A stretch of 64,000 nucleotides of DNA from Ryuthela nishihirai (Eukaryota; Arthropoda; Arachnida; Araneae; Heptathelidae): the NCBI GenBank assembly GCA_038380435.1, contig JAWZYU010000025.1, forward strand, positions 45,206,691 through 45,270,690. The letters run 5' to 3'. The translations under genes were made by a program, and so were the position numbers. The notes beneath the pieces are model-generated. The model was not told the origin of the DNA. It saw nothing but the letters and a program-made list of their open reading frames with translations, and searched no databases. Of the stretch, positions 12,601-27,600 are shown piece by piece (within the stretch, counting starts at the first letter, position 1; every line of letters begins with the position of its first letter).

Positions 12601-15600
12601 AGTAAGTTAATTAATTTTTAATTAAATTTAATTAAAAATTAAATTAGTTATTTAAAATTAATAGTTAAAATCACTTTGATGAAATAAACTTGGTTAAAAT
12701 CCATGACCTTGAGTCAATGAAGAAACAAAGTGCTGTTAATATTCATTGTGTGCAAGGCACTCTCTTTACATGTCTAGTTAGATATGAGTTTTTAACTATA
12801 TTGTTCTTAACAATTTACATTGGGAGTTTTTAATTGAATTACAGTAATTCTTACTGAATATTAATAATGTATGATTGCTTTTCTGCATATATGGCAATCA
12901 TTAACTTTACGTATCCAAAGGGCTGCCACATTATAACAATGCATAACAACAGTCTTAACAATTTGTGCTCAATAAAAGAACTGTTGCAGATATTGTTTCA
13001 TTACAAGATATTTATGCATTAGAGTATTATGTTTTTGTTTTTTTTCCTGTAAAATATTTTTAATAACATTATTTTTTTTTAACACAGGGTAAATATTTTA
13101 GAGGATAATGTTATAGATAGGGGAAAGGAAGAAGTTTCTGAGATTACTAAAGATGAAAACTTAGCAGAAGAAGAAAAAACATGCTTAGAAGATGAAATGG
13201 AAACTTCTGAGTTGGAAGTTTTGGAAGAAGATTTTATGGATACGTCAGATGTACCTGACAATGAAGTAGTCAATAGTGATGTGCCAAAATCTCCCTCATT
13301 AGAAGATATATGTGAATCAAGAAAACAACAATTAAATGAAGAGTCTCGAAAATTAGAATATGAAGCATCAGAAGCACTTATGGCATTAGCATCAGCATTT
13401 ACTGATTTTAGCTGTCAAGCATCCGTCGCTTCTGAAATAAAACAAGAACTTGCTCCTGTTTCTTCAAACTCTAGTGAAATACCTCCAACTGAAATTAATA
13501 TTCAAGAGAAATATATTGAACCAGCGGATAAAGCTGTGAATGGAGAAATTGATTTAAGTCCAATAAGTACTTTAACAGAACCTCAGGTTTCATTTCTTGA
13601 TAGCAGTCATGATATGGAAAAAAAGATATTAAAAATAGAAGAAGCAAGTAACAGCTGTGATGTCACAAATCAGTTAATATTTGAGCACAGTTACTGTTTG
13701 CCACAAATGATTAGGACAGACAAGAATGACAGTCATTATCTTCATCAACAAAAACTTAGTTCTGTTGATTCTATCATTGATTCAGTAATTCGTGGTGCTC
13801 AAGTTGTAGTTGACCATGAGTATACAAAAATGCCATCATCACCATCTGATCATATTTCATCACCACTCATTACTCCACTTTCTCCTCAGTTCTCAAAGCT
13901 CAAACCAAAATCACCAAAAATTACGAGGAGGAGGCATAGTAAAATAACTACTCGTCACAGGCATGAAAGCATTACTGATAAGCCTAAATATGCATTTATG
14001 AAGCGAAATCTTGTTGAAGAAATGAATATTCTTTATGAATTTCTGAAAAATGGAATTGACGCTGAAGATGCACAGTATTTGAAAAGGAGTTATGATGCAT
14101 TACTGCAAGATGATACACAAGTCTATTGGTTAAATGACACTCACTGGGTTGACCATCCTCATATCCTTTACAATTGTATATTGTGTATATATTTTAATTT
14201 GAATAAAACTCTTGTCTTTGAGCTATTATATGCATAGTTTTATTTCATATTATTTGTTATAAGTAACCTGTTCAATTATCTATTTTTAAAGTATTATATG
14301 TCAAACATAAAATTGGTTTTCCAAAGAATTTAAAATATTTCCTTTCTAATATTAATAATCTTTCCTCTTTTAATGCTGACCATATGATGTAATGTATCTA
14401 TTCTGGTAAATAGTTGTAATATGTGAGGGTTTCATTTCTAAGCAGGGTGCAGAACACTAAATTATTTTCGTAATAAAATTAAAAAAAGTTAGTACATACT
14501 GCATTATTCTAATATTGCTGTAAATATACTAACATTTTATCTGAATCTGTATACGAAAAAAAGAGGTACTTCATTTCAATTGAGGAGAGGAGTTGGTAGT
14601 GTGCAGTGTTCAAGTTCCAACTGCCCCAGCACTGAGATTTATCTCTGCTAACCTCCATCTTTCCCACAATGAGAAAGGGACACTGATGGGTTTGGATAGG
14701 CTGCCATCCATCTGATGGGACATTAGGACATGGCCCCATTTGGAGGAGAGTCATACCTTGTGCACATTAAAGAACACATTGATGACCTTGATGGGAGTCT
14801 GTCATCTGTCTCTTGACAACTGTTCTGTGGTTCCACCAACCTTCTCTGAGCCCTTAGAGTTGTGACTTGACCATTTTAGCATATTGTGTGTATAATAGTG
14901 CTGCTCAGAGGTAAATCAACAAAATGCATTTCATTTAATATGAAACATTGGCAGGAAAAACTTAATTGAAGAAGCTATATGAAATGTTTTTTTTTTAATC
15001 ATCATTATAAATATATAATTTTGAGGCTAGCTTTCTTAATCTTTAAATTTTTTTATTTACTGTTATTTCTTATATACAAATTAAGGACAGGGATGGTGCA
15101 GTTGGTAATACGTCAGGCTTTTAATCTGCAGTTCCCAGGTTTTTCCCACCTGGGCCAGCATTGAGATTTATCTCCACAAATACCCTCCCTCCCTCTACCT
15201 TGCTCTTGGTTAGTAGGGGACATTGATGGGCTTACAAAGGCCACTGTCATCGGATGGAATGTAAACCATGACCCTGTGTGCGGGAGAGCCCTATCCTGTG
15301 CACATTAAAGAACACACTTGATGGGAGGCTCCTATCTATTTCAAAATAGCTGTCTAGTGAGTCTCCTTCCCCCAGCCTTCTCTGATCCTTTGGCATCCTT
15401 GTGCCCTGGCCATTTAGTCCTTGTGTCCACAAAAATGTCATCATCATCCTCAAGCAGCCATGGGCTATGGAGGTCCAACCAGACCATGCAATTTAGTTCT
15501 CCAAGCATGTCACCCCGAGGTAAAAAAGTCCATATATATATACAAATTATTTCTGTATGTTTTTTCACTATATTCTAACTTTTTATATCTTTTTCTGTAC

Positions 15601-18600
15601 CAGCTTTGACACTGGATTTTTGTATATATTTCTGTCTGAAGTTTGTATATGCCACCACATTTTGTTTCCTTAGGGTAGCATATAAGTGAGTTTTGAACTT
15701 AGAATTTCCTGAAAGAGAATATTACAGTGAAATTGTCAGTAAAACAAAATCGAGTGGGTCACCAAAATGTATTCATTATACTGAAATGCAATAAAAAAAT
15801 GCTATGATGGTTTCATACTACAAAATAATCACTATGAAAGAAATTTACTGTGCATTAGAGTTTACTTCTTTAAAAAAAAAGTAAGTTTTTTTTTTTAACT
15901 CTCTGTTACAACAAGAATCTCTCCTTGAATTCTTGAATGATGTTGAAAGTCTCCAATCCATTGTCTGGAATACCTTTTTCATATCATTACAAAACAACAA
16001 ATACTTTGTCATATTGGCTGCTAATAATGAAACTAAATTAATTAAGAAACTTAACTAAAACAGTAATAATAATGAATAAATATAAGAGCAACTTGAATTT
16101 AACAAGGAAATGATTTTTGGAAATTATTTGAAAGAACGTTTTGTTGGACACCACTATTATTTGCAATACACTCAGAATTGCATAAACTCTTCCAGTTTGA
16201 AAATCCCCTTTAATGCTAGGAAAATTTGGCAATGATGCTTTGAAGCATTGTGGCAGTATGTATAGAGAGCATCTATGTCAGGCAATAAAATCGGAAAAAA
16301 TGTCTGTTGGGCAATATGCTATAACACATTATTTATTCATAGAGCTGTGTATGTGATTGGTTAGAAATTTCACAGCATTTAAATTGTAGTGTTGCCAGGG
16401 ACTAAAAATCAAAACATATTAAGATGGAAAAATGTACATTATACATATCGTTTAAGGATTTTCTTTCTACAAATTTCATTATACTGACTGTATATATATA
16501 TATTTTTTTTGTACAGGATAAAGTTTTATTTCATTAAAATGAAACATTTTTATATAGTAAATTTGCTGAGGTTGGAAAAAAATTCGTTATATTGAAATTT
16601 TATTATTCTGCTGTTCATTATACTGATATTTCACTGTATTTTCTTGATGTAGTACATTGTAGTTCAGTTGCTAATTGTACTACAGATTTGTAAAAAATAT
16701 AATCAACCATCCAAACTTTCTTCTAGTAAACAAATTCAAAACTATCTTAAAATGACTCATTTCTTTTGTATTTTTTTTCACAAGTTATACAAATATGCTG
16801 CAGGTTATTTTTTAGTTACTATGCAAGAGCATATCATAAAGCATATTACACTGAGATACCAGTTTATTAGGTACATCACATAAATGGTTCATTCCAATGT
16901 GTAATATTTCATGTGACTGCCGTGTGCAGTATAAATCAGGCAGACCAGCTCTTCAAGCATCAATTTCAGTTGGATTGAGTGTCAAAATGGGCAAACTTAG
17001 AATGTGACATGATAGTTTGTATTAGGCAGGCCAGTTCTAGCATCTCACAAACAGCTGTCCTCCTGAGCTTTTCACGCAACTGTTTCAAGGGTTTACTGAG
17101 AATGGTATGAAAAGCAAAAAAAAAAACACCAGTGATCGGCGATCCTGTGAACAAAACTTGTGGATCAGAGGGGTCAAAGGAGACTGGTAGAATCGTGCAA
17201 GCAAACAGACATATCATAGCAGAAAAAAACATTGTGTACAGAAGGTCATCTTCAAATGCACCATGTAATGGACCTTATCACAAATGGGCTACAACAGCCT
17301 CTGGCCATGTTGAGTGCCGATGTTGTCAGCGAAGAACACGAAAGCACATCTCCAGTGGATACAGGAGCATTAACACTGGACTGTTGAGGACTGGAAAAAG
17401 GTAGTCTGGTTGGGTGAATCAAGGTTCCTTTTGCATCATGCTGATGGAAGGATTAGAATTTGGGGCAAGCAACATGAGGCCACAGAGCCATCTAATCTGG
17501 TGTCAACAATACAAAATATGAAGGCTGGCGGTGTAATGGTGCAGGAAATTTTTCCTGGCACACATTAAGCCCAGTGATACTTATTAAAAGACATTTGAAT
17601 GCCACAGCATATTTGAGCATCATTGCTGATCAAGTTTATTCCTTCATGGCTACAGTTTATCCTCGCGCAGCATGATAATGCACCTGCTCACAAGGCACTT
17701 ATCATCCCCAAATAGTTCCATGAACATGCTGATGAGTTTTCCTTGCTTCACTGGCTTGCACAGTCCCCAGGGATCTAAACCTTATCGAGCATCTTTGGGA
17801 TGAGGTGGAAAAGACTGTTCACTGTCTCATCTTCGACTGAAATCAACCTTTTTGCCTCACATCTCAGATCCAAGTGCATGTGGGCATTGAACATCTTCAC
17901 GGTCCTCTCCTCGCTGTCATGGGGGCAGACTGAAGTTCATTGCTCCACCTCTACTCTGCACTTATCTGATCAAAACTGGACTATGGATCCCAGGTATACG
18001 ACTCTGCCCAGGATTCGGTGGTGAAGCTGCTGGATCCTGTACACCATCAGGTCCTCCATGTTTGTATGGGGACTTTCTGACTTCACTAGTCCAGAGTCTT
18101 TACGTTGAGGCCAACGAACCCTCTTTATCTATTCACTGTCAGCAGTTGTCTCTGCAGTATGCAGCAAAATTTCAATCCCTGCCAGGCCATCCCACTTGGG
18201 ACTGCGTTTTCAGTCCTCAGTGAGAAATATACCAGACTCGGCCAACTGCCATTCATCCTTTCGGTTTGCATGTCCAAGGTTACCTGCAAAACCTTAATAC
18301 CAGTCTTGATAGCATCTTGCAGTCGACAGCTGAGCCACTACTATTGTGGCTCGCTGTTTTCCTTGCGACTTTTCTCTTTATAGGACAGGAGATTGCACCT
18401 TTGCAGTACAGACCTTTACACCTGATTGTGTGTATCAGCAACTCTTTGCCAGCCATCGTGCTAAGATTTCTTGCCTGTCTTCACAGATGGCTCAAAGTCC
18501 AACACATCCGAGGGATCACCCGTGTTCTGCTATGATATAATCATTGCAGACCAGATCTCATGGCAGTGTTCCATCTTCACTGTAGATTTTCATTCTATCA

Positions 18601-21600
18601 GCATTACCTTGGACCACATAGTGGCTAAGCATCATCATCGGTGTGCCCTCTTCACTGACTTGTTTAGCTTGCTACAGGCTTTGATCTCAGTGAGACGTCA
18701 TCCTCACCCTGTTCTCTTCAAGATCCACCAGTAGTTCCACCGTCTGGCAGCCACAATCACCTCCTTTTCTGTTGGTGTTGTTGCCAGGTCGGCCACGCCC
18801 CTGTCTGACCCTCCACTGCTGATTCCATATGTGTGGATTTCCAGTGTTTTTCCACCAAGCTCCAGGCATGGTTGCAGCAATCTTGGTCTGAGCAGGTAGG
18901 GAACGAACTTTTTGAGATAAAGGCAATTGTCAAACCATGGTCATGTTTTCACAGGAATCACAAGGAGGAAGTTGTACTTGCTTAGGTCATTCATTTCTTC
19001 TTCGGGTGGACGATAACCTAAGTGTGAGTTTTGCAACACCATTTTAGCAATCAAACATATTTTAGTCTCATGTCCAGCTTTTGACTTTGAACACAGATTA
19101 TATTTTAACTTTCGTGATTTTACATCCGAGCCCCTTACACTCGGGCATATTTTATCTGCTGATTCGTTTTTAACCTTAGTTTTTGAATTTTTACGTTTTA
19201 CAGGATATTTTAACCATTTATAATATTTTCCTCTTATATCCTGGAATATATATAGTTTCTGATTTTAATTGGGTCCTATACACCCATTTTAATGGTTGAC
19301 ACTTGTTGGTTATTTTTTTTCTAATGTACTCATTTTCATTGTACCCTTTTGTTCCTGTGCTGTACTTTACCGTTTGTTGTTGATTTTAATTTTGGTTGTA
19401 GGTTGACAGTCTTTTAACTTCTTTATATATTTTTGTTTAGTGCATTACAGCCCTCACTACTCTTATGCCATAAAACCCCAAATAACTAACCAACCTCTCA
19501 TCAAGGAGTGCACAGGGTATGGCTCTCCTGCACACAGGACCACAGCTTTACATCTCATCCAACAAATGGCAGCCTTTCCAAGCCAATCGGTATCCCCTAC
19601 TGGCTGAGGGCAGGGCGGGGAGTTTTGTGAAGATAAATCGCAATGTTGGCCCCGCTGGTACTCAAACCTGGAAACTGCAGATTAGTCTTGGGCATGTGTT
19701 TTGAATGCTTCCACGATGTCCAACCTTTGAGCAGAAAATCGATTATTGTTGTATAGGATCCATTTTTCATTACACGTTACAACTTTATGCAAAACAGATC
19801 CCTTTGTTGCATGTGAAAAAGGAAGTGCACACTTCAAGTCAACACATGCCTTATGAGTGTCCATTAATTCATGTGGAATGCATTTATCCAACTTCTTCAC
19901 TTTTCCAGTGACTGGGAAACTGCTGAATAATGCATGTGGCTAATTTTCTTACAATAACCTGTAGTTTTGTATAATTTACATGTGTCAGATTCAATTAAAG
20001 CCTTCAATCGATCATTATCAATCACTTCTTTTGGTCGACCATGTGGCTTATTTTGAAGGTTGGTGTCAGCCAATTGAAATTTTTCAAACCAAAGTTATGT
20101 TGTCCATTCACTAGCTGTGCCTTCCCCAAATGCTGCATTGATGTTACGATATGCTTCTGCAGCATTATGTTCCAGTTTAAACTCGTATAAGAACACTAAT
20201 TTGACTCTGATCCATTGTTCCCCTTTAAGCTCTTACAATCCATTTACCACAAAATATATTGATGAAATGGCTACTGTATTATTGTAAGCAGGCTTCATGA
20301 TTTAATATAATGTATCACAAGTGTCATCTAGTAACATTTTTAGTCCTGAAAACATTGAAATCCTCATTCATCCACAAAATTTAGCATTTTATATTCAACA
20401 ACCTAATGTGATTCTTTTGTTACTTTTTGCTGCTTTTGGAGATTAGAAAGTTTCACAACTTTTTGGGATTACTTCTGCATCATAATAAATATGCTGAATT
20501 TCAGTAAAATGATGTTTTAAAAAATTAATTTTTGTATATTCTTGTTTATTTAGTCCAAATGTTTCCATTTAAATGTACATTATTTTTTTCTGTTACAAAC
20601 AAAAATTATGGTAACAGATATTCTGTAATCTTTCTTATATGTGAGAGAAATAACTGTTTAAATTTGAAATAATTATCCGTGGAAACTGGCCTTTTTTATT
20701 GCATCTTGTATCCATAGATTACTAAAGCATTTTAAATTATCAGTAAATGGTCTTATGGAAAAAGGTTTCACCGACATGCAGGATTCGAATCCACATCTCT
20801 CCAGAAACAGTCTTTTTTTTCCACAGAACCATTTACTGATTTATTGACGTTAAAGTCAACAGATAACTCTGTGGATATTATATATTGATTAAATTTTAAA
20901 TAATTATATGATTGTGTGCATATTATAGAATTTGTAAATTTTTTATATGTTTTAAACAAAAAAATTCAAAAACTGCATCATATATTGCTTCTGAATCAGT
21001 CTGTCCTGTCCATTGCCACTTACATATTTTTAATAATCATGTATATATACATATATATTTTGATATGGGTCTAGTTTTATACATTTTTGATTAAAGTGTT
21101 AGCTGTATCCTCAGCAAAGAACTTTTAGTTTTCCTTAAAGTTGTAAGAGCAGTGACAAAGTTTGCTGCAGGAAATAGTTATTTCTGTTATAAGAATATAG
21201 TTGATCACATGGGCTGATGCAGCAATCATCTGCCCAAAGGTTGCATAGTAGCATGGTCAGAAAGGGTGCTTTTACCCAGCAAAACTCCCAAAACATTGGC
21301 TGTATTGAGTTTAAATGCAAATAGGTTCAACTGAGTTTAAGAACATGGATTTGATATAAGTTTTAGGTTGTGGATTCAAGTGGGTAAGTGCAGTAGTATG
21401 GGCTAAGAAGGGTGTGAACCTCAGATTCTTTAATCTCGGACTGTGTATTTAGCCAATGTAATTGTTAAGTAATGAATAACCTACTGTCCTTAAATATATG
21501 TGAATATCTAAAGTAATATTTTGCTTTAAATCAGAATTTTTAATAAAAATTGTAATTAAGTTTTTAGAGGAATGCTTCTAAAGTAATTCTTTTTGATGAA

Positions 21601-24600
21601 GAATGAAATAAAAGAAAATTAACAATTGTTAAACAATTTACAAATATCTAGGACACTTCATGAAAAGGAAATGTAAATTAAGTTCAAGCAGCTGCTTGCT
21701 GCAAAGGTATAATAGGAATTTTTCAGTGTAATATGATATGGAGAATATTTGCAGCAGAAAGATAACACAAGAAATATTCTGCCTTATCCAGAACTCAAAC
21801 CCAGGCTACTTTATGCCAGAGACAAGCATATTAACCACTTGGCAACCAAGATGACACTTTATAAAAAGAATAATTAATTATACTAAATACTATGTCTTTC
21901 AAAATAACAATAACTCCTTGAGCAAATGTACATTGTATCTATTTTCCTTATTTTTTTAACCCCTGTTGTGCTTGCAATGAGTATCTCTGCTACCTCCCCT
22001 TCTCCTTTAGTACAGGTTCCTGTACTTTAGTGAGGGGACTACCCTTTGAAAATTCTATTTGCTCAGCTAACTTCACAGGACCTTAAATATCCACCTGTGT
22101 TTTTGGCAGGTGACCCATGTTCCTGGAAAGGATGATCCTTGTAATTATATAGGAGTCCTCTTCTGTCTCTCCCCAGTGCATGACTGGTGTAGTTCTCTTT
22201 GGCCTGGAAAGGCCGCCATCCATCGGATGGGACGTTAAACCATGACCCCGTGTGTGGGAGAGCCATACCGGTGCACTTTAAAGAACACACTAGATGGCCT
22301 TGACGGGAGGCTACCATCTGTCTCCCAACAGCTGTTCCAGTGGGTCTCCTCCCCCAATCTTCTCCGAGCCTTCGGGGTCCATGTGACCTGGCCATTTAGC
22401 CCATGGTGTGCAAAAAAGTGCCGCTCAGAGGTAAAACAACCCAACCCTCTTTGGCCTGTTTTACCATTGGGGAGCCTGTTCCTCATGGGGCTGGGCAACA
22501 TTTTAGAGGGCCTCTGCATTAGGTAATTAGGAACTCTTGGAGTGACCCCTACCAAGATCAGTTGGCTGGTATGTTAGCCTGCAAAAGTGCAGAGTTCCTT
22601 ACCCAAGTCTGGGATACTGGTTTGCAAGTTTCCTTGTCATCTTCATGGAACAGGACTGACACTCTCTGCCTGCTTTGGTATGGTGCTTGTGCAGCCATGG
22701 CATTCAATTGGGTATCTCCTTGTTAGAGTCATTTGTAGGTGAGCACTGAACCTTTCTCATTAAAATGATAAATTCTCAAAATAATACATCCATTCCATGC
22801 ACAATATGCACACCATGATAACCCATCTTCATCATCCTCTTGTCTATTTTTCCTATTTCATTATTCCTTGTCATTCATTCATTTTTTTATCAACAAAGGT
22901 TAGGAAGTTCTAGAAGGAGCTCCAAAATCTTTCAGGTGCCTAAGATCCAGTGATTTGCTTATTGAGATTGTGTGCTTCAATCATTCAGAGCTATTCCTTA
23001 AATTAAAGCAAGTACAGGTGGCCTCAGGGCTGGATTTTCAACCTGCATGCCCTTAGGCACACTAAACAGTGGTGCATTTTTGTGTACAGTCAGTTGCAAA
23101 AATTTTTACCTCCACAACCATAAAAATAATGTCATCAAAATGGATGGGAGAATTTTAATGATGACAGATTTTAATGAATACAGCTCTGTATTACTTAATG
23201 GTTTTTCAGTTTCCATCAGTTTTAAAAGTGTTTAGGATAAGCATAACAGCAGCATCTACTGTCAAACATTTCAGCTTTAATAACTCTTTAAACATTAAAT
23301 AAATATTGCTTAAAATCGAGATTTAGATAAATTTGATTGAGATCTACATATGATTACCTCTTGCAACGTGCTTTTTGAAATAGCTTATTTTCAAAGTTAG
23401 TGACTTTTGAAGATGGTTTTCCACTCACAAATGTGGAAGTAACCCACTATGTTTGACAATATAGTGTATATTTTCACAATCCATATTTTTTTAAAGTTCA
23501 CTTTCAATTGTTAGGAGAGAAAGTGTTTTAAAGAGGGAGTAATCACTATTTGTATCAAGGATATTTGCAACTAATTTTTACACTAAGAATTGCTAAACAA
23601 TGTATTTAGTTCTACTCCCATTGTTTATAATGATGATAGATGCTTTACTCACTTAATGTTGGCCCTATAACTCAGTCTGAAGCTATTTTAAATCCCCAGG
23701 GGTAGATGAAATTAGTATGGAAATGCTTAGAGCTGGGAATGTTTGGGTTACCACGTGGATGACTGAAATTTTGAATATCTTTTATGATAAAGATGTTTTC
23801 TAAGGATTTTACCAGAGCTATTATTGTCCCTGTTTTTGCAAGGTAATCGCAGTTTTTGTGATAACTATAGGGGCATCAGCCTACTTTCTGTTCCAGGTGA
23901 AGTTCTTTACATGATTGTGCTTAATGGAATTAAGAATCTGGTTAACAGACAATTGTGTGATGAGAAGTGTGGAGTCAGAAGTTGTAAGAGATGTGTTGTA
24001 GTTCAGATTTTTTCACTTAGGCAGATTATTGAGAAATGTTCCAAAAACCTGTGGTTACTAACTTTGTAAATTTCAAAAAGGATTTTGACTCTGTTGATTG
24101 CCATAATTTGTGGTTGATTGTGAGATTTTATGGCATACCAAGACCAGTTAATTAACATAATGAAAGCTCTTTATAGTAACACTGAATTGCGTGAGTGTTG
24201 GTAAGGCTTGTAGCAATTGGTTTAGCATTGCTTCTGGTGTTCAACAAGGGTGCATTTTGCCTCCTTTCCTCTTTAGTTTGGTTATTGATTATGCAGAATT
24301 CTTTGCAACGGAAGATTTTGGCCTCAAATGATTTTGATTTAGATTTTGTTAATGACTTGGTCCTTTTTGGCAAATGATGAGATGAACTCTTTCATTTGAG
24401 CTGTTGGTGAGACTGGTAGTAGAGTAGGTTTGGGTTATAAACAGAGAGAAAACTAAAGTGATGAAAATTGGTCAAGCAGGCTGTGGTTCAGTTAATCTGA
24501 ATGGTTGCTGTCTTGAACAGGTGTCTTAGTTTATTTATCTTGGGAGTTATGTAATAGATACTAGTGATGTGTGGTGTGAGATAAACAGACAAATAGGGAT

Positions 24601-27600
24601 TGCTGCTGGGACTTTTAAAAATCTATGGAGAGAGTGGAGAAATAGGTGAATACATGTAAAGACTAAAATTAAACTGATAATAGTTTGATTCTTTCTAGGA
24701 TTAGTTACAGCAGTGAAATGTGGACCCTTTGTAAACAAGATAACAGGAAACTTGATGCTTTTGATTCTAGATGCTTACCCTGTATCTTGGGCATTAGGTG
24801 GTTTCACTTTGTAAGTAATGATGAGGTTAGGGAAAGGAGTTGGGCAACCTCCTTTGACCAGCATATTGTGCAGACAGAGACTCCATTGGTTTGGCCATGT
24901 TGCCCTTATGCATAATTATATATTAGCAAATAGGGTTATGAAGAGCATGCCTAAAGGCTGCAGAAAGAAAAGAGACTTAGGATGTAGTGAGCAGACATTG
25001 CCAAAGAGGAACTTGTTAGAATTGTGCTATAATAGCCGGATGCAGCAGATGTAACTCTCAAGACAGATATATTTGGAGAACCAAATTGCACAATCCTGTT
25101 GGATCTCCGTAGCCCATGGCTGCTTGAGGATAATGATTACCAACTCTCACACAAATATTTGCATTATTACAGTGTCGCATCATTATTCTAATTAACTTCT
25201 CAGGTATGCCTACAGTCTCACAATCACCCACAAATTATGATGATCAACAGAGTCGAGCCTTTTTGAAATTTACAAAACTTGTAACCATAGATTTATGAAA
25301 CTCAACATTTCTCAAGAATCTTCCTAAGCAAAAATACTTGATCAATATATCCCCTACCACTTTTGAATCCACACAGTTATCTGTCAACGAAATTTTTAAT
25401 TCTATTAAGCAAAATAATGCAAAGAACGTTATCTGGAACTGAAAGTAGACTGATTTTCCTATAATTATCACCAGAACTGGGATTGCCTCTCTTATAGACA
25501 GTATAATGACTCTGGTAAAATTCCTAGAAATATCACTTTTATCATAAAAGATATTCAAAATTTCAGTCAGCTACATGGTAACAGAAACATTCCCAGCTCT
25601 AAGTATCTCAGCAGTGATTTTATCTATCCTTTGGGATTTTGTAGTTTTGATATAGAGGTAGCCAAAGTAACTTCAGATTGTGATAATAGGTGAACATTGA
25701 TGCTAGTAATGCATCTGTCCTTGTTACAAACAATGGGGGAACTAACCATATGGTTTAAAACATCTCTGAATTGCTCAGTCAACCTAGCCATGACAGAATC
25801 CTTACCTTCAATAACCTTACCATGTTTATTCCTTACTCTCTGTATGCTGGCCTTCCTACATAAAAGAATAACTATGTGGTATAACTGCTGTTTTGCTATG
25901 TAGTAACTCTGCTGTTTTGCTATGTAGCTTCTTACTCTGCTTTGTTAGCCAAGCTATCAAGATAAAGATTCCTATATCAGCTGTTAACTAATCCTTAATC
26001 ATTCCAGGGTTGGGTCAGGGTGGCTCAGTTGGTAACGTGCCAGGTTTTAGTTCCAGCTGGGTCAGTGTTGAGATTTATCTTCACAAAACTTCCCACCCTG
26101 CTCACGGTCAGTAGGGGACACTGATGGGCTTGGAAAGGCTGCAGTCCATCAAATGGGACATTAAGCCATTGCCCCATGTGCAGGAGAGTTATACCCTGTT
26201 CACATTGACATGCTGGATGCCTATTGACAGGAGGCTACCATCTGTCTCTCAATAGCTGTTCCAGTGGGTCGCCTCCCCCAACCTTCTCTGAGCCTTCAAG
26301 GTCCTTGTGACCTGGCCATTTCTATTGGACCTCCCTAGCCCATTGTGTGCAAAAAAGCCCATTGCATCCATTTTGCCCATTGTATGCAAAAAAAGTTCCA
26401 CTCAGAGGTAAAACAACCCAACCCTTCCAGGGTGCAGCCTGAAAAACTGGTTTACTTCTGGCAACCCAGCTATTTTTTTGCCATATATCATGGAAGGAAT
26501 TATGGTGTGTTATATGCCAACTTAATCAGCATTTAATTCTGGATTTTCTGAAAATGAAATTTTAACATAAAAGGCAACTAGTTTTATTTTAATAGGACTT
26601 TTTTAGAGTCATATAGTAAAAAAAAAATGCATCTTACAATACAAATAAAAATTTATTTTAAAAAAGTAATTGACAGAAATGATTATAATGCACATGAATA
26701 AAAAGGATATTTATTTATTAATAATAAAAGAATAAATTTTTACTCAAAACAAAAAAATTACTCTTTTAATATTTTTCTTGGGCCCATACTTTGAGAAAAG
26801 ACCAGGTTTTTGCAACTGTGCTACGTCAAACAAGTCAAATTTAGATTTTGCCGACAAATAGCCAATAAACTGAAATAGGGCTTATCTTATACCAAATTAA
26901 ACAGAATTTAATTTTGAATTTTATTTAAATCAAAAATTTTCATAAATTTTCAAGCATATTTATTATGATAAGATTGTTTTACTGTGATATACTGAAAAAA
27001 TAGCTTTGACTATGCAATTGAGGCTTAAGTTTAGAAAATCTGATCAATAAAAACAGTTAATTTTCTTTCAATTAACATATAATTTTCCTCCTGAATAATA
27101 TATAATATTTGCTTGAAACATGATTTGTATTTCTTTTTTATAATTCTTTTCAGTATAGTATATTTCAAAACACAGCCCAGTGTTATGCAAGACGATATGG
27201 ACTGATCACATTCATGGGGTTTTCTGTCAAGTTTTTGAAGTGGAAGAACAATTTATTGGCTTTATTTTATACTGAACATTATGCATATTTTCTTTTGGTG
27301 TTGCACTTTGGGGATCTTAACAAAGTGCAGAAAAGTTGGCACACCAAGGCAAAAGAAGTCAATATGCTCAGAGTGACACAGCCAAGGTATTGAGGGAAGG
27401 GGTGGGGGTAGTTATAACACCCTTGATGAAATTGCCCTTCCAACTATAGTACTGATTTTCATGCCATGCATTTTGTTTCCATTTCCAAGACCATGTTAAT
27501 TTCCAAGAAATGATAAAAGATCAGTTTTCTGACTGGAAAATGAAGAAGTAATAAAAAAAACATATAACCTAATTCCTGTTGTCAAGTCAGTGAGGTATCT

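Noticed and set aside
14176..14237. SETD1 coding continuing to the stop at 14237
   Set aside because: The residues after HWVDHP look like translated intron, and the SET domain lies downstream; a truncated isoform would lack catalysis. Intron retention is possible but not shown.
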